A stretch of 38,050 bases of DNA, from NCBI GenBank assembly GCA_027021615.1, contig JALUTY010000056.1:1-38050 (forward strand), given 5' to 3'. Shown in pieces: positions 25,199 to 32,362 of the stretch. The notes beneath the pieces were generated by a model, which did no database searches, was not told the DNA's origin, and saw only the letters and a list, made by a program, of their open reading frames with translations. How positions within the stretch are numbered: the first letter of the stretch is position 1; each line of letters begins with the position of its first letter. The position numbers and the translations under genes are program-made. This DNA comes from a bacterium (GTDB taxonomy: Bacteria > Desulfobacterota > Deferrisomatia > Deferrisomatales > Deferrisomataceae).

Positions 25199-25371
25199 CA
25201 AGGCCCGGACCAAGACGTACGCAAAGTCTGTACGTCGCAAACGGGCCGCCCCGGGTCTTACCGGACCTCTCCCCCCCGGCAACTGTGCTCCTTTTCTTCT
25301 TTCGGCTCGACCGCTGGCCGGCTTGACCCGGTCCGAAGGACTGTAAACCGGGCAAACGAGGATGGAGCGGG
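25199..25371. other. Gap between methyltransferase and mltD genes
   Basis: It contains a GACGTAC (25214-25220)/GTACGTC (25230-25236) perfect inverted repeat with a 9-base centre, possibly an operator or RNA hairpin. I see no gene and no clear promoter. Confidence 0.35.
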
Positions 25372-25992
25372 TCAGGCGGTGGCCGACTCAGGGTTTCGCG
25401 CGACGAACAGCTTGTGGACCCCCAGGTTCACCCGCCGAGCCTCCTCGATCCGGAGCCCGGCCTCCTCCAGCACCGCGGGTACGTCCAGGTCGGTGCAGAA
25501 CCCCACCCGCTCCATTACCGGCGACAGCCTGCATTTGAGAACCCCCCACGCCCCCTCCTCCCGTGTGTTGCTCACCACCACCACTCGGCCCCCAGGCCGG
25601 CACACCCGCCGCATCTCCATGCACAGCCGCGCCGGGTCGCCCACGGTGGTGATCACGTAGGGCGCCAGCACCACGTCGAAGGACTCATCCGGCAGCTCGA
25701 GGGCGGTGGCGTCCATGCACCGCAGCAGGATCCGCGAGCCGTTGCCGTTCACCAAGGCCCGCCACCGGGCCTTGCGGATCATGCGGGGGCAGATGTCGAT
25801 GCCCAGCACCTCACACCCCGACGGGTAGTGGCGCAGGCCGAGGCCGGTACCCACTCCCACCTCGAGCACCCGCTCGCCGGGGCGAACCCGCTGGGCCGCC
25901 TCGCGCCGCCCCTCGTCCATGGTCTTGCCGAACACCCAGTCGTATACCGGTGCAACCTTCTCGTAGAATCGCTTGGAGTAGTCCTGATCCAT
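25372..25992 (-). CDS. SAM methyltransferase, PmtA-like
   Basis: 206 residues, class I Rossmann methyltransferase: motif I VLEVGVGTGLGLRHY, then CEVLGIDICPRMIRKA, MDATALELPDESFDVVLAPY and CRPGGRVVVVSN. The start KRFYEKVAPVYDWVFGKT and GLGLRHYP resemble the Rhodobacter-type phosphatidylethanolamine N-methyltransferase, so a lipid substrate is possible; related quinone methyltransferases cannot be excluded. ATG at 25990-25992 behind GGGAGG. It is divergent from the UvrA gene. Confidence 0.8.
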   Translation of the reverse strand: MDQDYSKRFYEKVAPVYDWVFGKTMDEGRREAAQRVRPGERVLEVGVGTGLGLRHYPSGCEVLGIDICPRMIRKARWRALVNGNGSRILLRCMDATALELPDESFDVVLAPYVITTVGDPARLCMEMRRVCRPGGRVVVVSNTREEGAWGVLKCRLSPVMERVGFCTDLDVPAVLEEAGLRIEEARRVNLGVHKLFVARNPESATA

Positions 25993-26076
25993 GGGCAGGG
26001 CCTCCCTAGGGTTGCCAACCAGCGGGAACGGCCCGGCATTTTACCGGGGAACCCTCGACTCGTCCACCGGCCGGAC

Positions 26077-26105
26077 TTGTGCCACCGGGCGCTGGCCCGC
26101 ATAAT
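26077..26105 (+). promoter_or_regulatory. Promoter of uvrA-like gene, near-leaderless
   Basis: TTGTGC (26077-26082), a 17-bp spacer and CATAAT (26100-26105). The ATG is at 26116, so transcription would start only about 3-4 nt before it. No ribosome-binding site precedes the ATG, in agreement with a nearly leaderless mRNA. Confidence 0.5.
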
Positions 26106-26115
26106 TCCGGTTCCC

Positions 26116-28869
26116 ATGGAACGACCCCTCATCCCCCCTCTCCGCATCGTCGGCGCCCGCCAGAACAACCTGCGGGACCTGACCATCGAGATCCCCCACG
26201 ACCGGTTCGTGGCGATCACCGGGGTGTCCGGCTCGGGCAAGTCGAGCCTCGCCTTCGACACGGTGTTCGCCGAGGGGCAGTGGCGGTTCCTGGAGTCGCT
26301 ACCGACCTACGCCCGGCTCCTCTCGGAGAAGGGCGTGCGGCCCGCTGTGGACGCCATGGACAACGTGCGGCCGGCCGTGGCCCTAGAACAGCGCAACCCC
26401 GTGCGTACGGCCCGCTCCACCCTGGGCACCGCAACCGAGCTCTACGACCTGTTTCGGCTGCTCTACGCCGCGGCCGGCCGGGTGCGGTGCCCCCGGTGCG
26501 GCGAGCCGGGCCGGACCTGGAGCCCCGAGGCCCTGACCCTGCACCTGCTGGAGACCCGGGCCAGGCACAGGGTCACGGTGGAGGTGCCCCTGGACCGCCT
26601 GACCTGGCTACCGAGGGAAGGGTGGGCCCGCCACCTGTCGGCCCGGGGGTTCGCCCGGGTGCGGGTCGAAGGCCGGATCCGGCCCCTGGAGGAGCCGGAC
26701 CTGCCCCGGTGCCCTCCGGCCGACGGCACCCTGGTCCTCGACCGGCTCGTGCTCGATTCGTCCCGCCGCTCCCGGATCATCTCGGCCCTGGAGCAGGGCT
26801 TCTCCCTGGGCCGGGGCCTGGTGTGCGTGACCGGGGACGACGGCGCTCCCGCGCGGTTCAGCACCCTTCGGCGGTGCGACCGGTGCGACCTGGATCTGCC
26901 GGTGCCGCGGCCCGTGCTGTTCAGCTTCAACCACCCCCTGGGGGCGTGCCCCACCTGCACTGGGTTCGGGGCGGTGCTGGAGTGGGACGAGACCAAGGTG
27001 GTGCCCGACCCCGACAGGACGCTGCGCCAGGGCGCGGTGGAGCCGTGGCAGACCCCGGCCAACCGGTGGTGGCAGGAGCAGCTCGTGCGGCACGGACCGG
27101 CGGCCGGGGTTCCCCTGGACACCCCCTGGGCGGAGCTGGATCCCGAGGCCCGGCGGCTCGTGTGGAAGGGCGGCTCGGGGTTCGAAGGGATCCGGGAGTT
27201 CTTCGAGTACCTGGAGGGCAAGCGCTACAAGATGCACGTGCGGGTGTTCCTGGCCCGGTACCGGAGCCCCCGCACCTGCCCCGACTGCGGCGGGTCCCGC
27301 CTCGGGCCCGCCGCCCTGGCCGTCACCGTGGACGACCGGACCATCGCCGACGCGAGCCGGATGGACCTGGCCGCGCTGGGCCGGTGGGTACGGAGCCTGG
27401 GCCCGCTCGTGGGGCCCCGGGGCCAGGCCGTGCTGTGGCGCATCGAGGACCGGATCGGCACCCTGGTCAGGCTGGGGCTCCACTACCTCACGATGGACCG
27501 CCCCACCCGCACCCTGTCGGGCGGTGAGGCCCAGCGGGCCGCCCTGGCCCTGCAGCTCCAGAACCACCTGACCGGCACCACTTATGTCCTGGACGAGCCC
27601 ACCGTGGGCCTGCACGCCCGCGACGTGGACGTGCTCGGCGAGGTGCTGCGGGAGCTGACCGGCCGGGGCAACACCGTCATCGTTGTGGAGCACGACCTCT
27701 CCCTGATCCGCCGGGCCGACTGGACGATCGAGATGGGCCCGGGAGGGGGCCGCCGGGGCGGCCGGGTCGTGTTCCAGGGCCCGCCGCGGGAGCTCGCCCG
27801 GGCTGACACCCCCACCGGCCGGCACCTGGCCCGGCGCGCCGGCGGCCGGCCCTCTGCCGAGCCGAGACGGCCCCGGGGGTTCCTCACTTTGAAGGAGTGC
27901 CGGCTCCACAACCTCCGGGATCTCGAGGTCTCGGTTCCCCTGGGGGTGCTCGTGTGCGTGACCGGGGTGTCCGGGTCCGGAAAGTCCACCCTCGTGGCCG
28001 ACACCCTGAGGCCGCTGCTGGAGTCGAAGGGAGCCCGGGGTCCGGCCCGCCTCGTGCTGCCCTCCGATCCGCCCGTGGAGGGGGTCCGGCTGGTGGACCA
28101 GTCCCCCATGGGCCGCACCCCCCGGTCGATCCCCTTGACCTACGTGGGGGCGTACAAAGCGGTGCGGGACCTGTTCGCGGGCCTCCCCGCTGCCCGCCGG
28201 CTGGGCCTAGGGCCGGCCCAGTTCTCGTTCAACGTGAAGGGGGGGCGGTGCGAGCGCTGCGGGGGCACGGGGTACGAGAAGCTCGAGATGTACCTGTTCG
28301 AGGACCTGTTCGTGCCGTGCCCGGAGTGCGACGGCCGAAGGTTCCGGCCCCGGGTGCTGGCCGTGCGATACCGGGGCCTAACCATCCATGAGGTGCTGGG
28401 CCTCAGCGTGGACGACGCGGCCGGGGTGTTCGCCGACCACGCCGCGCTGGCCCGGGTGTTCGCCACGCTCCAGCGCCTGGGCCTGGGGTACCTGGTGCTG
28501 GGGCAGCCTGCGCCCACCCTGTCGGGCGGAGAGGCCCAGCGTCTCAAGATCGCCTCGGAGCTCCTGGCCCGGCGTCGGCCCCGCAACCTGGTCTACCTGC
28601 TGGACGAGCCCACCACGGGGCTGCACCCCGACGATCAGGACCGACTGCTTGAGGTGCTCCGGGATCTGGTGGCCGAGGGGAACACGGTGGTGGCCGTGGA
28701 GCACAACCTGGAGTTCATCGCCCGGGCCGACTGGGTCATCGACCTGGGGCCCGGTGGGGGCGACGAGGGGGGCCGGCTGGTGGACGCAGGCCCCCCGGCC
28801 GACGTGGCCCGGCGGGCCCTGGGGCCCACCGGCCGGCACCTGGCCCGGTGGATAGAGGGCAGGCCGTGA
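26116..28869 (+). CDS. uvrA: UvrA-family excinuclease ATPase
   Basis: 917 residues. Two ABC ATPase halves: Walker A GVSGSGKSSLAFDTVFAEGQ and GVSGSGKSTLVADTL, signatures LSGGEAQRAALALQL and LSGGEAQRLKIASELL, Walker B YVLDEPTVGLHARD and YLLDEPTTGLHPDD. Zinc modules: CPRC/CDRC, CPTC...CPDCGG and CERCGGTGYEKLEMYLFEDLFVPC (in part). Canonical UvrA finds bulky DNA damage and loads UvrB. Here signature 1 and several linkers diverge from housekeeping UvrA (about 940 residues), so this may be a paralogue of the UvrA2 type with a role in damage tolerance; no uvrB or uvrC is nearby. The ATG has no ribosome-binding site; see the promoter. Its stop overlaps trmL (GTGA). Confidence 0.88.
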   Translation: MERPLIPPLRIVGARQNNLRDLTIEIPHDRFVAITGVSGSGKSSLAFDTVFAEGQWRFLESLPTYARLLSEKGVRPAVDAMDNVRPAVALEQRNPVRTARSTLGTATELYDLFRLLYAAAGRVRCPRCGEPGRTWSPEALTLHLLETRARHRVTVEVPLDRLTWLPREGWARHLSARGFARVRVEGRIRPLEEPDLPRCPPADGTLVLDRLVLDSSRRSRIISALEQGFSLGRGLVCVTGDDGAPARFSTLRRCDRCDLDLPVPRPVLFSFNHPLGACPTCTGFGAVLEWDETKVVPDPDRTLRQGAVEPWQTPANRWWQEQLVRHGPAAGVPLDTPWAELDPEARRLVWKGGSGFEGIREFFEYLEGKRYKMHVRVFLARYRSPRTCPDCGGSRLGPAALAVTVDDRTIADASRMDLAALGRWVRSLGPLVGPRGQAVLWRIEDRIGTLVRLGLHYLTMDRPTRTLSGGEAQRAALALQLQNHLTGTTYVLDEPTVGLHARDVDVLGEVLRELTGRGNTVIVVEHDLSLIRRADWTIEMGPGGGRRGGRVVFQGPPRELARADTPTGRHLARRAGGRPSAEPRRPRGFLTLKECRLHNLRDLEVSVPLGVLVCVTGVSGSGKSTLVADTLRPLLESKGARGPARLVLPSDPPVEGVRLVDQSPMGRTPRSIPLTYVGAYKAVRDLFAGLPAARRLGLGPAQFSFNVKGGRCERCGGTGYEKLEMYLFEDLFVPCPECDGRRFRPRVLAVRYRGLTIHEVLGLSVDDAAGVFADHAALARVFATLQRLGLGYLVLGQPAPTLSGGEAQRLKIASELLARRRPRNLVYLLDEPTTGLHPDDQDRLLEVLRDLVAEGNTVVAVEHNLEFIARADWVIDLGPGGGDEGGRLVDAGPPADVARRALGPTGRHLARWIEGRP

Positions 28870-29330
28870 GCCCGGCTGCCCTCCACGTGGTCCTGGTGGA
28901 GCCCGAGATCCCCCCCAACACCGGCAACATCGCCCGGCTGTGCGCTGCCACTCGGACCCACCTCCACCTGGTCCACCCCCTGGGGTTCTCCACGGACGAC
29001 CGCCACCTCAAGCGGGCCGGGCTCGACTACTGGTCCTACGTGTCGGTGCGCGAGCACCCGAGCCTGGAGGCCGCCCTGGCGACCAGCGGCTCCGGCCCGG
29101 TATTCTACTTCTCGGCCCGGAGCGGCCGGCCCTACGACCGGGCCCCGTTCGCCCCCGGCTGCCGGCTGGTGTTCGGACCCGAGAGCCGGGGGCTGCCGCC
29201 GGCCCTGCTCGACCGGAACCCGGACCGGGTGTTCCGGATCCCGATCTGGGGCCGGGTGCGGAGCCTCAACCTCTCCACGGCCGTGGGGGTGGTGGTGTAC
29301 GAGGCGTACCGGCGGCTGGGAGCGTGGTGA
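28866..29330 (+). CDS. trmL: tRNA (cytidine/uridine-34-2'-O)-methyltransferase
   Basis: 154 residues, a SPOUT (knotted) methyltransferase: HVVLVEPEIPPNTGNIARLC, HLHLVHPLGFSTDDRHLKRAGLDY (in part), LVFGPESRGLP and the knot segment RIPIWGRVRSLNLSTAVGVVVYE. It 2'-O-methylates the wobble base of tRNA-Leu. The length is that of TrmL. The start is GTG (28866-28868), overlapping the uvrA stop by 4 bp, so it is translated by coupling from the uvrA message. Confidence 0.92.
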   Translation: MSPAALHVVLVEPEIPPNTGNIARLCAATRTHLHLVHPLGFSTDDRHLKRAGLDYWSYVSVREHPSLEAALATSGSGPVFYFSARSGRPYDRAPFAPGCRLVFGPESRGLPPALLDRNPDRVFRIPIWGRVRSLNLSTAVGVVVYEAYRRLGAW

Positions 29331-29353
29331 CACGGCCGCTGCAACGGCGCCGG

Positions 29354-29617
29354 TCAGTGGGCCCCGCCCCCTTCTGGCACGGACGCAAGCCAGGACGCGG
29401 ACGAGGGGAACGCCGTTCTCGCCCAGAACCCGAGGAACAATGGCACCAGCTCGGGCCGGCGCGCCAGGGTGAGGCGGGCCCGGCAGCCCTGGCACAGCCC
29501 CGTCTGGCGCACCCGCTCCAAAGCCCAGGGGTTGGGAGCCGGCTCGCGCGTCCCGCACGACGGGCAGGCGAAGGACAGGCCCCCCTCCTGCGGTGGGACG
29601 AGACTCGGAAAGGGCAA
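29354..29617 (-). CDS. Small zinc-ribbon protein after tupA
   Basis: 87 residues from a TTG (29615-29617) with GGAG 7 nt upstream. It has two CxxC knuckles (FACPSCGTREPAPNPWALER and GLCQGCRARLTL), then a hydrophobic stretch ELVPLFLGFWA and a small-residue tail. I do not recognise the family. It lies 74 bp after tupA on the same strand and ends 23 bp from the convergent trmL stop. The start codon and the reality of the gene are less certain than its neighbours; the knuckles and the position speak for it. Confidence 0.5.
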   Translation of the reverse strand: MPFPSLVPPQEGGLSFACPSCGTREPAPNPWALERVRQTGLCQGCRARLTLARRPELVPLFLGFWARTAFPSSASWLASVPEGGGAH

Positions 29618-29691
29618 CGTGGAGCTCCAGACATCGGGGAGGAACGCCGGGACCGGGGACCCCGAAGCCCCCGGTCCCGGAGCCGGGGCGG

Positions 29692-30525
29692 CTACGGGTT
29701 CGGGATGGCGTCGGGGAAGAACAGCTGCTCCCCGCCCTTCTTGAACTGCTTGATGATCCGCTGCCCCCGGGGCCCGGTGATGTACCCGATGAGGCACATG
29801 GCGCCCTCATAGTTGGCGTCCGGGTACCGGGCCGGGTTCACCGCGATGATGCCGTAGGGGTTGGCCAGGGCCGGATCGCCCTCGTACACGATCCGAAGGC
29901 CCAGCTTCTCCCGGAACGCGAGGTACGTGCCCCGGTCCGACAGGGTGTAGGCCCCGAGCTCGTCGGCCATGCGCAGCACCGCACCCATGCCCTGGCCGGC
30001 CTCCTTGTACCAGGCTCCGCCAGGCTCGAGGCCGACCGCGGCCCAAAGGGATTTCTCCTTCTTGTGGGTGCCCGAGTCGTCGCCCCGCGACACGAACGAG
30101 GCCTCGGCCCTGGCGATCCGGCGAAGGGCCTCGGCGGCCGAGCCCGAGCCCCGCACGCCGGCCGGGTCGTCGGCCGGTCCCAGCACCACGAAGTCGTTGT
30201 GCATCACGTCCCGCCGGTTCACGCCGTAGCCGTCGGCCACGAACTTGTCCTCGGCCGGCCGGGCGTGCACCAGCACCACGTCCACATCGCCGTTGGCTCC
30301 CAACCGCAGGGCCTTGCCGGTGCCCACCGCGATCACGTCCACCCTGCACCCCCAGGTCTCCTCGAACGGGGGCAGCAGCCGGGCCAGGAGCCCCGAGTTC
30401 TCGGTGCTGGTGGTGGTGGACATCCGGATGCGGCACTCGGCACCGGCCGAGCCGACCCAGCCGGCGACCAGGGCCAGGGCCAGCACCAGCCCGCTCCAGG
30501 AACGGATCCGTCGGCGGTCTCGCAT
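29692..30525 (-). CDS. tupA: Tungstate/molybdate-binding protein, TupA-like
   Basis: 277 residues with a signal peptide (SGLVLALALVAGWVGSAGA, cleavage near residue 30). The mature start RIRMSTTTSTENSGLLARLL is the oxyanion-binding signature of TupA. It is followed by DVDVVLVHARPAEDKFV, NDFVVLGPADDPAGV, FVSRGDDSGTHKKEKSLW and YTLSDRGTYLAF. TupA binds tungstate very tightly and hands it to the TupBC importer. No tupB permease or tupC ATPase is in the window, which is unusual because they normally follow. ATG behind AAGGAG. It is cotranscribed with the porin gene, 187 bp upstream, under the tandem riboswitches. Confidence 0.92.
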   Translation of the reverse strand: MRDRRRIRSWSGLVLALALVAGWVGSAGAECRIRMSTTTSTENSGLLARLLPPFEETWGCRVDVIAVGTGKALRLGANGDVDVVLVHARPAEDKFVADGYGVNRRDVMHNDFVVLGPADDPAGVRGSGSAAEALRRIARAEASFVSRGDDSGTHKKEKSLWAAVGLEPGGAWYKEAGQGMGAVLRMADELGAYTLSDRGTYLAFREKLGLRIVYEGDPALANPYGIIAVNPARYPDANYEGAMCLIGYITGPRGQRIIKQFKKGGEQLFFPDAIPNP

Positions 30526-30614
30526 GGTTTTCTCCTTTCTTGCTGCTGGAAGCTTCATCAGGCCCATGCGGGGCCCTACAACGCGAAGGGGCACCCCCGT
30601 TGGTCCGGGGGGAG

Positions 30615-30712
30615 CTAGAGACTAGAGACTAGAAACTAGAGACTAGAACGTATGGGAATTCTGGAGGTTTCAAGCGTCCTAGCCTCCCAGCCTCCTAGCG
30701 TCCTAGCGGAAG
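30615..30712. repeat. Tandem repeats between porin gene and tupA
   Basis: 30615-30649 holds five 7-bp CTAGAGA-type units; CTAG is otherwise rare. About 30674-30705 holds CGTCCTAG/CCTCCCAG/CCTCCTAG/CGTCCTAG units, the 8-bp family also found near 7939, 20200 and 35285. The arrays lie in the transcribed spacer of the operon. Confidence 0.8.
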
Positions 30713-31915
30713 TCAGAACGCCACCTGGTACTGGACCCGGAACCGATCCTCGGTCACGGCCGAGCCCGGCCCGTCCTGGTCGCGGATCCGGAACCAGTCG
30801 GCCTGGATCTTGTTGCGGTGGCCGTTGAAGAACACGTTTAAGGCCACCCCGTAGGACTGGGTCAGATCGTCGGAGGCGTCCGTGTTCGGGTCGAAGAACT
30901 CGTACCGGCCGGCTACCTCCACCACGTCCCTCCACACCAGGGCGCCCCCCTGCACGTACAGGCCCGTGGCGGTCTCGTCGTCCACGCCGTCGGCCTTGGG
31001 GTCGATCCGGCGGCGATGGCCCTCGGCCCGGAGCGAGAACCCCCGGTACGCCATCCCCGCGAATCCCCCCACGCTCACCACGTCGCTCGTGCCCAGGGCC
31101 GTGAGCCTTCCGTTCAGGTTCTTGCGGGTGTGGCCCGCCACGTCGTCGTCGTAGGCCACCGAGGCCGCCAGGAACACCTGGGGGCGCTCGGGCCGGTTCA
31201 GGCTCGGCTCCCCGGCCAGGGGGCTTCCGCCCACCGGGGCCCACACGACCCGGCCCACGTACAGGTGACCGTCGCCCGAGTTGTTGCGGTTGCGTCCCTC
31301 GCCGTTGAACACGCCCGCGTCGTAGGACAGCCCACCGGCCAGCTTGCCGTGGACCGTGACGCCCGTGTCCCGGTCGAACCGGAACGTGGCGTCCACCCCG
31401 CTTCGCTCCACGAACTGGAGCTTCGAGGCCGACACGTTCCACTGCACGCCGTAGGGCACCTTGTAGGCCCCGGCCTTCACGGCGAACCAGGGGGCGAACG
31501 CGTAGTCCCCGAAGAAATCGAACAGGTCCGTGCCCTTCTCGTTGCCCGAGTACACGTTCACGTAGACCTTGTACCTGAGGTTCCTGCGAAACGCGTGCCC
31601 CTTGAGCCCCACGCGCGTGCGCTGCACCGAGAAGTTGCTCTGGTTCTCGGCGTCCTCCAGCTCCCGGAACGTGTAGCGCACCTGGCCGTAGCCGTAGATC
31701 CGGCCGGAGAACCGGCCGTCCCGGCTCCGGTAGGACAGGTGGTTCGGGGCCGCGGGCACGGCCGGGGCCTGCTGGGCCTCCAGCTCCTTGCGCTCGGCCG
31801 CCGTGATGATGCCCCTCTGCTCCAGGCGCTCGACCAGGTCGACCCGGGCCCACCCGGGCCGGGCCCCCACCCCCAGGGTCGCCAGTACCGCCAGAACTCC
31901 CATGATCTGCCGCAT
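30713..31915 (-). CDS. OprP/OprO-type anion-selective porin
   Basis: 400 residues with a signal peptide (QIMGVLAVLATLGVGARPGW). A short coiled segment (VERLEQRGIITAAERKELEA) and a 16-strand-type beta barrel of the phosphate-selective porin family follow. Typical pieces are SGRIYGYGQVRYTF, RRNLRYKVYVNVYS, FAVKAGAYKVPYG and the closing strand FRVQYQVAF with a C-terminal Phe, as needed for outer-membrane insertion. OprP-type porins select oxyanions by basic residues in the pore. The position behind Moco/Tuco-type riboswitches and before tupA suggests tungstate or molybdate as the substrate. ATG behind AAGGAGG at 7 nt. Confidence 0.85.
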   Translation of the reverse strand: MRQIMGVLAVLATLGVGARPGWARVDLVERLEQRGIITAAERKELEAQQAPAVPAAPNHLSYRSRDGRFSGRIYGYGQVRYTFRELEDAENQSNFSVQRTRVGLKGHAFRRNLRYKVYVNVYSGNEKGTDLFDFFGDYAFAPWFAVKAGAYKVPYGVQWNVSASKLQFVERSGVDATFRFDRDTGVTVHGKLAGGLSYDAGVFNGEGRNRNNSGDGHLYVGRVVWAPVGGSPLAGEPSLNRPERPQVFLAASVAYDDDVAGHTRKNLNGRLTALGTSDVVSVGGFAGMAYRGFSLRAEGHRRRIDPKADGVDDETATGLYVQGGALVWRDVVEVAGRYEFFDPNTDASDDLTQSYGVALNVFFNGHRNKIQADWFRIRDQDGPGSAVTEDRFRVQYQVAF

Positions 31916-31953
31916 TCGTTCCTCCTTTCCGTGATGGGTGAGCGGCGAATCCT

Positions 31954-31994
31954 CCAAACGAGAAGCGCCCCCTTTCCGGCTGGAAAGGGGGCGC
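31954..31994 (-). terminator. Hairpin between second aptamer and porin RBS
   Basis: A perfect 13-bp stem (31982-31994 with 31965-31977) with a 4-base loop, followed on the minus strand by a T-poor tail (TTCTCGTTTGG). It may be a weak terminator. It also holds CTTTCC, which can pair with GGAAAG of the aptamer or of the porin ribosome-binding site. Probable expression platform of the second riboswitch. Confidence 0.55.
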
Positions 31995-32019
31995 GGGCAT
32001 GCCGGGCGGACCCCGCACG

Positions 32020-32131
32020 GAACCCGTCCGTCGCACCGCCTCCTTTCCAAGCACGGGAGGCCCGGCGGTTTCCCGCCGAACCCGTCGGCCGCGCGCCCTA
32101 GGACGGACCCCGTAGGCGCCACGGCTCGGAG
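32020..32131 (-). ncRNA. Moco/Tuco-type riboswitch aptamer, second of two
   Basis: On the minus strand it opens with CTCCGAGC, has CCTAGGG, then a GGCGG-GAAA-CCGCC hairpin, directly followed by GGCCTCCCG and GGAAAGGAGG. GTCCGTC and GACGGAC arms close the core. These blocks are those of the Moco RNA motif as I remember it (GNRA hairpin, GCCTCCC, AAAGGAG), which senses molybdenum or tungsten cofactor. It shares all blocks, in the same order, with the upstream copy. It lies about 105 bp before the porin start codon. Confidence 0.75.
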
Positions 32132-32140
32132 GCAACACAC

Positions 32141-32173
32141 AAAAAAACCCTCCCCGCGGTCGGACGGGGAGGG
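32141..32173 (-). terminator. Intrinsic terminator after first aptamer
   Basis: A 9-bp stem (CGGGGAGGG at 32165-32173 with 32148-32156), an 8-base loop and seven T residues on the minus strand. It starts about 10 nt after the first aptamer, so it is the expression platform: ligand-dependent termination before the second aptamer. Confidence 0.88.
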
Positions 32174-32183
32174 CGCACAGAAC

Positions 32184-32292
32184 ACCGGTCACCCGTCTCC
32201 TTTCCGAACGCGGGAGGCCGGGGCGTTTCCACCCCGACCCATCGGCGAACCGCCCCTAGGCCGCTGGGGCCGGTAGGTCGGTCCGCTCGGAG
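32184..32292 (-). ncRNA. Moco/Tuco-type riboswitch aptamer, first of two
   Basis: It opens with CTCCGAGC at 32292, then CCTAGGGG, GGTTCGCCGATGGGTCGG, a GGGGTG-GAAA-CGCCCC hairpin, GGCCTCCCG and GGAAAGGAG. The order, spacing (about 109 nt) and GNRA loop match the second copy and the Moco RNA motif. Variants of this motif without one stem are associated with tungsten cofactor genes; I cannot decide by eye which ligand this one binds. The downstream porin and tupA genes favour tungsten. Confidence 0.75.
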
Positions 32293-32296
32293 ACAC

Positions 32297-32355
32297 AAAA
32301 AAGCATATCCGGCCGGCGGCCCCGGGGTCAAGGGGAAACCCCGGGGCCGCCGGCC
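32297..32355 (-). terminator. Intrinsic terminator of paaK
   Basis: A perfect 17-bp stem (32339-32355 with 32311-32327), an 11-base loop and, after GGATATGC, a run of six T on the minus strand. It starts 7 bp after the paaK stop. The distance from stem to T tract is longer than ideal, so some readthrough into the riboswitch operon is possible. Confidence 0.7.
32302..32331 (-). promoter_or_regulatory. Promoter of riboswitch-porin-tupA operon
   Basis: TTGACC (32326-32331) and TATGCT (32302-32307), 18 bp apart, on the minus strand. The predicted start (about 32295) is just before the first aptamer. The -35 and spacer lie within the loop and distal arm of the paaK terminator. Confidence 0.55.
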
Positions 32356-32362
32356 GAGCCGC

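Noticed and set aside
25414-26115. N-terminal extension of the UvrA-like protein
   Set aside because: The frame is open upstream but antisense to the methyltransferase; the conserved UvrA start is at 26116.
30636-32192. Long second minus-strand frame over the porin gene
   Set aside because: It is the +1 shadow of the porin; Gly/Arg-rich with no signal peptide or barrel pattern.
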